Assembly (NCBI GenBank): GCA_934462775.1
Contig: CAKSIR010000070.1
Location: 1 to 11,848 of the forward strand
Length of the DNA: 11,848 nt
Origin: an uncultured Ruminiclostridium sp.
GTDB lineage: Bacteria > Bacillota > Clostridia > Oscillospirales > Ruminococcaceae
Direction of reading: 5' to 3'
The position numbers and the translations under genes were made by a program. Shown here piece after piece: positions 7,110-11,848 of the stretch (its first letter is position 1; each line of letters opens with the position of its first letter). The notes below the pieces were generated by a model, which searched no databases, was not told where the DNA came from, and worked only from the letters and a program-made list of their open reading frames with translations.

Positions 7110-7508
7110 ATGAATATAGCTTTAATTGCACATGACGCAAAGAAGGAACTAATGGTTCAGTTTTGTATCGCTTACTGCGGTATTTTGAGCCGTCACAATC
7201 TTTGCGCGACAGGAACAACGGGAAAGCTTGTTGCAGAAGCAACGGGACTGCATATTCAGAGATATTTAAGCGGTGCGCAGGGCGGCGACCAGCAGATTGC
7301 TGCAAGGATTTCATGCAACGAAATCGACGTTTTGATTTTCTTCCGCGACCCTCTTAATGCGAAGGCTCATGAACCTAATGAAATGAACCTGCTGCGTTTG
7401 AGCGATGTGCACAATATTCCGCTTGCAACCAACATTGCCACAGGAGAGGCGCTTATCCACGCACTTGAGCGCGGCGACCTTGACTGGCGTGAAATTGTCA
7501 GAGAATAA
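7110..7508 (+). CDS. mgsA: Methylglyoxal synthase
   Basis: Converts dihydroxyacetone phosphate to methylglyoxal and phosphate, a bypass of lower glycolysis that relieves phosphate limitation or sugar-phosphate stress. Family features are clear: ALIAHDAKK (4-12), the phosphate-binding TGTTGKL (34-40), [12 protein letters not shown] (54-65) with the catalytic base Asp60 (E. coli Asp71), FFRDPL (77-82), His87 (E. coli His98) and [14 protein letters not shown] (103-116). The length of 132 aa fits the shorter Gram-positive and clostridial forms. Odd point: the His-x-Pro-x motif reads HEPN, so Asn90 replaces the Asp that corresponds to E. coli Asp101. It lies 20 bases after minD with AAGAAGG (7094-7100) as ribosome site. 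Its place after minD matches the clostridial min-rodA-mgsA gene order. Two terminator hairpins follow. Confidence 0.95.
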   Translation: MNIALIAHDAKKELMVQFCIAYCGILSRHNLCATGTTGKLVAEATGLHIQRYLSGAQGGDQQIAARISCNEIDVLIFFRDPLNAKAHEPNEMNLLRLSDVHNIPLATNIATGEALIHALERGDLDWREIVRE

Positions 7509-7514
7509 AAAAAT

Positions 7515-7550
7515 CAGCCTTGGAAGTTCGGTTTCCAAGGCTGTTTGTCT
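7515..7550. terminator. Bidirectional intrinsic terminator after mgsA
   Basis: CAGCCTTGGAA (7515-7525) pairs perfectly with TTCCAAGGCTG (7533-7543), an 11-bp stem with a 7-base loop. On the plus strand the tail is TTTGTCT. On the minus strand the tail is ATTTTTTTA, from the seven A bases at 7507-7513, so it would also stop aspS transcripts. Confidence 0.85.
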
Positions 7551-7562
7551 AAGCACAAAAAC

Positions 7563-7594
7563 GCCGCATTCGGAAAACTGAATGCGGCTGATTT
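7563..7594. terminator. Bidirectional intrinsic terminator after aspS
   Basis: GCCGCATTC (7563-7571) pairs with GAATGCGGC (7580-7588). Two more pairs (one wobble) close an AAAA loop. On the minus strand the tail is GTTTTTG, seven bases past the aspS stop. On the plus strand TGATTTTTATTCTTTTT follows, backing up the first hairpin for mgsA. Confidence 0.88.
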
Positions 7595-9373
7595 TTATTC
7601 TTTTTCTGTGATAATTGTCTTAATGTGGAGCTCCTCAAGCTGCTTTTCGTCAACATAAGCAGGGCAGTCCGACATAAGCTCGCTTGCGTCCTTAACCTTG
7701 GGGAATGCTGTAACGTCACGCAGGCTGTCTGCGCCGCAGATAAGCATTGACAGACGGTCAAGACCGATACCCATACCGCCGTGCGGTGGTGCGCCGTACT
7801 TGTAAGCGTCAACGAGGAATCCGAACTTTGCGTCAATTTCCTCAGGTGTAAGACCCAGCGACTGGAACATTTTTTCCTGTAATTCATAGTCGGTGATGCG
7901 CATTGAACCGCTGCAAAGCTCAGTGCCGTTGAGTACAAGGTCGTAAGCCTTAGCAAATACCTTTTCGGGGGCTGTATCAAGGTATTGGATACACTCGTCA
8001 AGCGGCATTGTGAATGGGTGGTGCATAGCGTCCCAGTGGTCGGTTTCGTCGTTGTATTCGAAGAACGGGAACTCAGTAATCCACAGGAAGTTGAAGCCCT
8101 CAGGGATAATGTCAAGCTGCTTTGCAACCTTTAAGCGGAGAGCGCCCAACGTTGGCAGGGTAATCTTGTTCTTATCGGCAACAATAAGAGCAACGTCGCC
8201 CTTTTCGCAGCCAAGTCTTTCTAAAATTTTGTCAAGCTCGCCCTCGCCCATGAACTTTGCGAACGAGCAGTTAGGAGCGTCGTCGTGCCATCTTACATAA
8301 GCAAGACCCTTTGCGCCGATACCCTTGACGTATTCGGTCAGCTTGTCGATTTCCTTACGGGTAAGGGCTGCGGCTGCGTTCTTTGCAACGATTCCTCTTA
8401 CGCTGCCGCCGTTTTCGATTGCACCTGTGAATACAGAGAAGCCGCAGTCCTTAACAATATCGGAAATATCCGTGATTTCCATGCCGAATCTTGTGTCGGG
8501 CTTGTCCGAACCGTAACGGTTCATAGCGTCTGTGTATTTGAGCCTTGGCAGCGGGGTAGGAATATCAACGCCAAGTGTTTCCTTCATCAGCTTCTTTACA
8601 AAGCCCTCGCCCATGGCTAAAATATCCTCAACGTCAACGAATGACATTTCAAGGTCAATCTGTGTGAATTCAGGCTGTCTGTCCGCGCGTAGATCCTCGT
8701 CACGGAAGCAGCGCGCAAGCTGAATATATCTGTCGTAGCCGGCAATCATGAGCAGCTGCTTGTAAATCTGCGGCGACTGCGGAAGAGCGTAGAACTTGCC
8801 CTCGTGAAGTCTTGCGGGAACAAGGTAATCTCTTGCGCCCTCGGGAGTTGACTTAATCATCATAGGAGTTTCGATTTCGATAAAGCCGTTGTCGTGGAAA
8901 TAATCACGGGCAATCTTAGCAATTTTCGAACGCATGATGATGTTGTCCTGAAGCTTCTTTCTGCGCAGGTCAAGGTAGCGGTACTTCAGACGAAGCTCCT
9001 CGTTTACCTTTGTGTCGTTTGTGATTTCGAACGGAGGGGTGTTTGCTTTTGCAAGAATACGCAGGTCTGAAACAAGAATTTCCACATCGCCTGTCTTAAT
9101 TTCAGCATTTACGCTTTCACGCCTGCGCAGCAGACCCTTAGCCATAAGCACATATTCGCTTCTGACTGTCTTGGCCTTTTCGAATACGGCTCTGTCCGTT
9201 GTATCGTCAAATACAAGCTGTACAATGCCTGTTCTGTCGCGCAGGTCTATAAAGATAAGACTTCCCTTATCTCTTATTCTCTGTGTAAAGCCGCCGACAA
9301 CAACCTCGCTGCCAACGCCTTCGACCTCACCGCAGTAATGAGTGCGTCTGAGGTCTTTCATTAAGTCTGCCAT
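7595..9373 (-). CDS. aspS: Aspartyl-tRNA synthetase
   Basis: Bacterial-type class IIb synthetase charging tRNA-Asp with aspartate. Domains in order: N-terminal OB-fold anticodon-binding domain (about 1-110, with GSLIFIDLRDRTGIVQLVF at 37-55), the first part of the class II catalytic core from about 125, the bacterial GAD insertion (about 295-420), and the rest of the core. Class II motifs are seen: motif 1 GFIEIETPMM (163-172), motif 2 RCFRDEDLRADRQPEFTQID (221-240) and motif 3 GIGLDR (535-540). The length of 592 aa is normal. The start ATG has GAAGGA (complement of 9382-9387) at 8-base spacing. At the tRNA-discrimination position in the OB fold it has Lys36 (RDKGS), where strictly Asp-specific enzymes usually have Leu and relaxed Asp/Asn enzymes His. 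The residue role is from memory of the family, so specificity for tRNA-Asn is left open. No T-box is seen upstream. Confidence 0.97.
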   Translation of the reverse strand: MADLMKDLRRTHYCGEVEGVGSEVVVGGFTQRIRDKGSLIFIDLRDRTGIVQLVFDDTTDRAVFEKAKTVRSEYVLMAKGLLRRRESVNAEIKTGDVEILVSDLRILAKANTPPFEITNDTKVNEELRLKYRYLDLRRKKLQDNIIMRSKIAKIARDYFHDNGFIEIETPMMIKSTPEGARDYLVPARLHEGKFYALPQSPQIYKQLLMIAGYDRYIQLARCFRDEDLRADRQPEFTQIDLEMSFVDVEDILAMGEGFVKKLMKETLGVDIPTPLPRLKYTDAMNRYGSDKPDTRFGMEITDISDIVKDCGFSVFTGAIENGGSVRGIVAKNAAAALTRKEIDKLTEYVKGIGAKGLAYVRWHDDAPNCSFAKFMGEGELDKILERLGCEKGDVALIVADKNKITLPTLGALRLKVAKQLDIIPEGFNFLWITEFPFFEYNDETDHWDAMHHPFTMPLDECIQYLDTAPEKVFAKAYDLVLNGTELCSGSMRITDYELQEKMFQSLGLTPEEIDAKFGFLVDAYKYGAPPHGGMGIGLDRLSMLICGADSLRDVTAFPKVKDASELMSDCPAYVDEKQLEELHIKTIITEKE

Positions 9374-9407
9374 TTAAGTTGTCCTTCTTCCTCTAAAAAT
9401 AATCAAT

Positions 9408-9421
9408 TTATTATAACATAA
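9408..9421. repeat. 14-bp direct repeat, copy nearest aspS, with a -10 box
   Basis: TTATTATAACATAA occurs here and again, identical, at 9568-9581. On the minus strand this copy holds TATAAT (complement of 9410-9415) preceded by TGT, an extended -10, but no good -35 lies 17 bases further upstream (CCTTAC). A transcript from it would have a leader of about 30 bases before the aspS ATG. Confidence 0.85.
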
Positions 9422-9427
9422 ATCAAA

Positions 9428-9475
9428 TCGCCGTAAGGCGACACGGCAACGCCGTCATTTGCCGACAGGCAAATG
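9428..9475. repeat. Row of three short GC-rich hairpins in the aspS leader
   Basis: Three perfect palindromes lie one after another: TCGCC-GTAA-GGCGA (9428-9441), ACGGC-AAC-GCCGT (9443-9455) and CATTTGCC-GACA-GGCAAATG (9456-9475). Stems are 5, 5 and 8 bp with 3-4-base loops. None is followed by a T-run, so they are not terminators. In this AT-rich gap their density is not chance-like. They resemble the short dispersed palindromes found in intergenic regions of some Ruminococcaceae, though I cannot check copy number. Confidence 0.75.
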
Positions 9476-9494
9476 GATTTAATGATAAAATGTT

Positions 9495-9566
9495 CTCAGA
9501 CCTCCGCGCAGCGGAGCAGCCGCATGAAATGCAGTAAAAATCGGAGAAACTGATTTTTAGTCTGAG
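9495..9566. other. 72-nt cloverleaf-shaped palindromic element, not a tRNA
   Basis: CTCAGAC (9495-9501) pairs with GTCTGAG (9560-9566). This 7-bp closing stem contains three hairpins: CTCCGC-GCA-GCGGAG (9502-9516) abutting the left arm, GCAT-GAA-ATGC (9522-9532), and TAAAAATC with GATTTTTA (9535-9559) abutting the right arm. The result is a four-way junction shaped like a tRNA cloverleaf. However it has no T-loop, no D-loop consensus, no 7-base anticodon loop and no CCA on either strand. It lies in the predicted aspS leader. Function unknown. Confidence 0.7.
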
Positions 9567-9567
9567 G

Positions 9568-9581
9568 TTATTATAACATAA
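9568..9581. repeat. 14-bp direct repeat, distal copy, containing the main aspS -10
   Basis: Identical to 9408-9421 (TTATTATAACATAA), 160 bases away. It contains the TGT-TATAAT -10 of the distal aspS promoter. The two copies bracket exactly 146 bases that hold the whole palindrome cluster, as a target-site duplication or a segmental duplication of the promoter box would. Confidence 0.85.
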
Positions 9582-9598
9582 CATTTGGCAAAGTGCAA
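9570..9598 (-). promoter_or_regulatory. Distal promoter of aspS
   Basis: On the minus strand: TTGCAC (complement of 9593-9598), a 17-base spacer and TATAAT (complement of 9570-9575) with a TGT extension. Initiation near 9563 would give an unusually long structured leader of about 190 bases before the aspS ATG. It is a better promoter than the proximal -10 because it has a correctly spaced -35-like box. Confidence 0.55.
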
Positions 9599-9642
9599 TA
9601 CCTGTGCATTAAAACAATAATGGCAAATAGTTGTCAAAACCC

Positions 9643-9671
9643 TTGAAAAGTATTTCAAAATAATGTATAAT
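9643..9671 (+). promoter_or_regulatory. Promoter of tadA
   Basis: TTGAAA (9643-9648), a 17-base spacer and TATAAT (9666-9671) make a near-consensus sigma-A promoter. Transcription from about 9678 leaves a leader of only about 15 bases, just enough for the AGGGGG ribosome site at 9681-9686. Confidence 0.78.
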
Positions 9672-9692
9672 AAAATAATTAGGGGGTTGCGT

Positions 9693-10145
9693 ATGCTGCT
9701 TGATGAGGAACTTATGCTGAAGGCGATTTCCCTTGCGGAAAAGGCAGGGAGCATGGGAGAAATACCTGTGGGAGCAATTGTTGTTGACGGAAGCGGAAAC
9801 ATTATCGGCGAGGGGTACAACCGCCGCGAAACCGACAATTCGCCTATTGCCCACGCAGAAATAATCGCAATAGAAAAAGCCGCGGAAGCAAAGGGTTCCT
9901 GGCGGCTTTCAGACTGCACATTATACGTTACTCTTGAGCCTTGCCCCATGTGCGCAGGCGCAATCATAAACGCCCGCATAAAACGCGTTGTTTACGGAGC
10001 GTTTGACGAAAAGGGAGGCGCGTGTGCGTCCCTTTTGAATCTTTTTGAATATCCGTTCAACCATAAGCCGCTGGTTCGCTCGAGAATACTTATGGACAGG
10101 TGCGGACAGCTTATGACGGATTTTTTTAAAAAAATGAGGGATTAG
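9693..10145 (+). CDS. tadA: tRNA-specific adenosine deaminase
   Basis: Zinc-dependent deaminase converting adenosine-34 to inosine in the anticodon wobble position of tRNA-Arg(ACG). The cytidine-deaminase-fold zinc site is complete: His54-Ala-Glu56 (HAE, Glu as proton shuttle) and PCPMC (83-87, Cys84 and Cys87), preceded by LYVTLEPC. The TadA-typical segments GEIPVGAIVVD (22-32) and GACASLLNLFEYPFNHKP (109-126) are also present. The length of 150 aa is normal. An in-frame ATG at 9663 is rejected: it lies inside the promoter, upstream of the predicted transcript start, while ATG 9693 has AGGGGG at 6-base spacing. The gene ends in a T7A7 run (10121-10134) within the codons for FFKK. Its stop overlaps the end of a convergent small gene by 4 bases, and no terminator follows, so its transcript may run antisense into that gene. 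Confidence 0.96.
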   Translation: MLLDEELMLKAISLAEKAGSMGEIPVGAIVVDGSGNIIGEGYNRRETDNSPIAHAEIIAIEKAAEAKGSWRLSDCTLYVTLEPCPMCAGAIINARIKRVVYGAFDEKGGACASLLNLFEYPFNHKPLVRSRILMDRCGQLMTDFFKKMRD

Positions 10146-10261
10146 TCGGCGGTATAATATTTTGTGCTGTTCTTGTAAAGAATGTCAATAATGGTATTTA
10201 CAGCAACGAGTGCAACTGCGGCAATGCTTGCTATTCCGATAATCTTAAAAAATGTTTTCAT
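10142..10261 (-). CDS. Small single-pass membrane protein, 39 aa, unknown function
   Basis: I do not recognise this protein. The reading frame encodes MKTFFKIIGIASIAAVALVA followed by VNTIIDILYKNSTKYYTAD. It has a short basic N-terminus, a single hydrophobic helix at about 5-27, and a polar, Tyr- and Lys-containing tail. The ATG (complement of 10259-10261) has a GAAAGGAA ribosome site (complement of 10272-10279) at about 10 bases, and a TGA-TATACT extended -10 lies about 35 bases upstream, which supports a real gene. The open frame extends upstream to 10414, but that part would run back through the promoter and into the flippase start, so the short form is preferred. It converges with tadA, overlapping by 4 bases. 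It could be a regulatory small membrane protein or a type I toxin-like peptide; there is no direct evidence for either. Confidence 0.6.
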   Translation of the reverse strand: MKTFFKIIGIASIAAVALVAVNTIIDILYKNSTKYYTAD

Positions 10262-10295
10262 GGTAATACCGTTCCTTTCGTGAACTTTTATATTT

Positions 10296-10304
10296 AGTAT
10301 ATCA
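10296..10304 (-). promoter_or_regulatory. Extended -10 for the 39-aa gene
   Basis: The minus strand reads TGA-TATACT (complement of 10296-10304). The -35 region 17 bases upstream is weak (TTTTAT, complement of 10319-10324). The predicted start near 10289 leaves a leader of about 28 bases holding the GAAAGGAA ribosome site. I found no convincing rightward promoter for the flippase in this gap. Confidence 0.45.
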
Positions 10305-10360
10305 CAAATCTTAGAGAAATAAAAGACTTTTTTCAGAAAAAATTGTAAAGGGTGTGACGA

Positions 10361-11794
10361 ATGAATAAATACAAGCGACTTGCTTCGAATACAATAGTTC
10401 TTGCCCTTGGACAATTTGGTTCAAAATTCCTTGTAATTATAATGATGCGATTTTACCAGGCTCAGCTGGGAGAAGCGGGCTACGGTGAAGTCGGAACACT
10501 TATCGATACCGCGACGCTGCTTATGGCGTTCGCAACTCTGTCAATAGGCGAATCGATAATCAGATTCGGTCTTGACAAAAGCTATAACAAAAGTCAGGTA
10601 TTTTCAATCGGTCTGAGAATAACCTTCATAGGATTGCTGGGATGCCTGCTGCTTTTGCCGCTGTTAAGCTGGCTGACGGGACTTTTTCCCGATAACGATG
10701 TGCTTGTGCTGATGAACAGGTATTCGTGGCTGCTGCTTATCTATGTCTTTACGGGAAGCGTTAAAAGTACGGTGGGTCTTTTTGTGCGTTCGGCAGGATA
10801 TGTCCGGCTTTATGCAATCGACGGCATTTTCACTACCATAATGAATATTCTGTTCAATCTGTTGCTCTTATGGGCGTTCAATCTCGGCGTTATCGGCTAC
10901 CTGCTTTCCGTAATTCTTGCAGACGTATGCTCGGTTATTTTTCTGTCGTTTATGGCAAACCTGCGGAGGTATTTTCTGCTTTTCGGTCTTGATAAGCAGC
11001 TGATACGTTCAATGCTGAAATTCTCTCTGCCAATGATTCCGACGACAGTCATGTGGTGGATCACCAACGCGTCGGACAGTTTCTTCGTATCGGGAATGCT
11101 TGGCTTTGAGGCAACGGGAATTTACAAGGCGGCATACCGTCTGCCGAACATTATTGCTCTTGTGTCAGGAATTTTCTCACAGGCGTGGAATATGTCGGCA
11201 ATCACCGAAAGCAACTCTCGGACAATTGCCAACTTCTACTCCAACGTGTTCAGCGTTTTCCAGTCGGCTGTTTATGTTATGGCGGCGGGAATGCTGTTCG
11301 TTATCCGTCCTGTGCTGATGGTTATATGCGAACCGGCGTTTGCAATTTCTTACGTTTATACTCCGCTGCTGGTAATGTCGGTCGTGTTTACCTGCTTCTC
11401 CACGTTTATGGGAAGCGTTTACGTTGCAGCGAAAAAATCCGTGAATTCCATGGTTACAGCCTGTGCGGGCGCAGTGTTGAACCTTATTCTTAACGGAATA
11501 CTTATCGGTGTGATGGGACTTCACGGCGCAGCGCTGTCCACGTTTATAAGCTACCTTGTAATATTCGCGGCGAGAGCGGTAGACAGCCGCAAAATCGTCT
11601 TTATGGACCTTAATCTGCCCAAAATGCTGACCAACAGCATTATTCTTATGATAATGTCGTTTGTAATTTTCTTTGTTGAAAATCAGCTTGTTTACTATAT
11701 TGTTCTTGCAGCTACATTTATCGCAGTGGCAATACTCAACTACCGTTCATTCATCAAAGGCATAAAGCTTGTGCTGAACAAAAAAAGACAATAA
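10361..11794 (+). CDS. MOP-superfamily polysaccharide/oligosaccharide flippase (Wzx-like)
   Basis: Polytopic membrane protein of 477 aa with about 12-14 hydrophobic helices. They include roughly 11-30, 47-66, 83-104, 120-140, 154-172, 177-198, 224-243, 262-280, 298-320, 331-354, 363-386, 389-405, 423-439 and 443-460. The N-terminal pattern NTIVLALGQFGSKFLVIIM with FYQAQLGEAGYGEVGTL is typical of polysaccharide-biosynthesis MOP transporters. These flip undecaprenyl-linked sugars for capsule or wall polysaccharide; MurJ, the lipid II flippase, belongs to the same superfamily but usually has a different signature and more helices. The charged ends (NKYKR at the start, LNKKRQ at the end) look cytoplasmic. 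The start has AAAGGGTG (10347-10354). No glycosyltransferase genes are adjacent, so the substrate cannot be inferred. It is followed by a terminator and appears monocistronic within the window. Confidence 0.85.
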   Translation: MNKYKRLASNTIVLALGQFGSKFLVIIMMRFYQAQLGEAGYGEVGTLIDTATLLMAFATLSIGESIIRFGLDKSYNKSQVFSIGLRITFIGLLGCLLLLPLLSWLTGLFPDNDVLVLMNRYSWLLLIYVFTGSVKSTVGLFVRSAGYVRLYAIDGIFTTIMNILFNLLLLWAFNLGVIGYLLSVILADVCSVIFLSFMANLRRYFLLFGLDKQLIRSMLKFSLPMIPTTVMWWITNASDSFFVSGMLGFEATGIYKAAYRLPNIIALVSGIFSQAWNMSAITESNSRTIANFYSNVFSVFQSAVYVMAAGMLFVIRPVLMVICEPAFAISYVYTPLLVMSVVFTCFSTFMGSVYVAAKKSVNSMVTACAGAVLNLILNGILIGVMGLHGAALSTFISYLVIFAARAVDSRKIVFMDLNLPKMLTNSIILMIMSFVIFFVENQLVYYIVLAATFIAVAILNYRSFIKGIKLVLNKKRQ

Positions 11795-11796
11795 AA

Positions 11797-11834
11797 AAAT
11801 CAGTAACCGCAGCCGGTTACTGATTTATATCTTA
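11797..11834. terminator. Bidirectional intrinsic terminator after the flippase gene
   Basis: AAATCAGTAACCG (11797-11809) pairs perfectly with CGGTTACTGATTT (11814-11826), a 13-bp stem with a CAGC loop. The plus-strand tail is TATATCTT, rather weak. The minus-strand tail is a run of seven T (from the A bases 11793-11799), which is strong and suggests a convergent gene just beyond the right edge. Confidence 0.88.
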
Positions 11835-11848
11835 ACTCAGTCAAGCTT

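Noticed and set aside
7549..8127. 192-codon minus-strand open frame
   Set aside because: It lies within aspS in another frame, has low-complexity Ser/Thr/Leu-rich composition, and is a shadow of the real gene.
9495..9566. tRNA gene, suggested by the four-arm 72-nt fold
   Set aside because: Neither strand has the T-loop TTC consensus, D-loop GG, a 5-bp stem with 7-base anticodon loop, or proper arm spacing.
9374..9600. T-box riboswitch upstream of aspS
   Set aside because: The conserved TGG-ACC T-box antiterminator sequence and a following terminator hairpin with T-run are absent from the minus-strand leader.
9663..9692. Longer tadA start at ATG 9663
   Set aside because: The ATG overlaps the -10 region of a near-consensus promoter, so it would not be transcribed; ATG 9693 has a good ribosome site.
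10262..10414. N-terminal extension giving a 90-aa minus-strand protein
   Set aside because: The extension runs back through the promoter and into the flippase coding start, lacks its own ribosome site, and has no protein-like pattern.
11835..11848. Possible 3' end of a convergent gene at the right edge
   Set aside because: The strong minus-strand tail of the terminator hints at one, but only about 14 bases remain, too few to define a reading frame.

Overview
The window looks like chromosomal housekeeping DNA from a low-to-moderate GC Gram-positive anaerobe of the class Clostridia, most likely Ruminococcaceae/Oscillospirales. The evidence is the class B PBP2 joined to mreBCD, strong AGGAGG-type ribosome binding sites, an AdhE-type alcohol dehydrogenase start, methylglyoxal synthase next to a MinD-type ATPase, and protein sequences that read as clostridial. 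The genus is inference. I see no phage, transposase, CRISPR array, rRNA or tRNA.

Layout. At the left edge the 5' end of a probable adhE runs leftward and shares a divergent promoter region with a U32-family gene, which overlaps dut by one base. A strong extended -10 promoter then starts the cell-elongation block mreB-mreC-mreD-mrdA(PBP2). An AT-rich gap with its own promoter leads to a minD-like gene and mgsA. Two back-to-back bidirectional hairpin terminators separate mgsA from aspS, which is convergent with it. aspS is divergent from tadA across a 319-base gap. That gap is the most unusual DNA here: it holds a cluster of palindromes, including a 72-nt cloverleaf-shaped fold, between two perfect copies of a 14-bp sequence that contains the aspS -10 box. 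tadA converges with and overlaps by 4 bases a 39-codon membrane-peptide gene. The last gene is a MOP-superfamily polysaccharide flippase, followed by a bidirectional terminator.

How the genes fit together. MreB, MreC, MreD and PBP2 are core parts of the elongasome, which guides lateral wall peptidoglycan synthesis. In many clostridia this block continues minC-minD-minE-rodA-mgsA. Here only minD and mgsA remain, in the ancestral order, and the MinD protein stops just before the usual membrane-targeting helix. This looks like an eroded division-site/elongation cluster. The U32 protein and Dut (RNA/cofactor modification family and nucleotide-pool sanitation), AspRS and TadA (translation) are otherwise standard. 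No obviously new multi-gene defence or mobile system is visible. The best leads are the aspS leader element, the reduced min locus, the stand-alone U32 C-terminal domain, an Asn at a conserved active-site Asp position in MgsA, and the small membrane protein.
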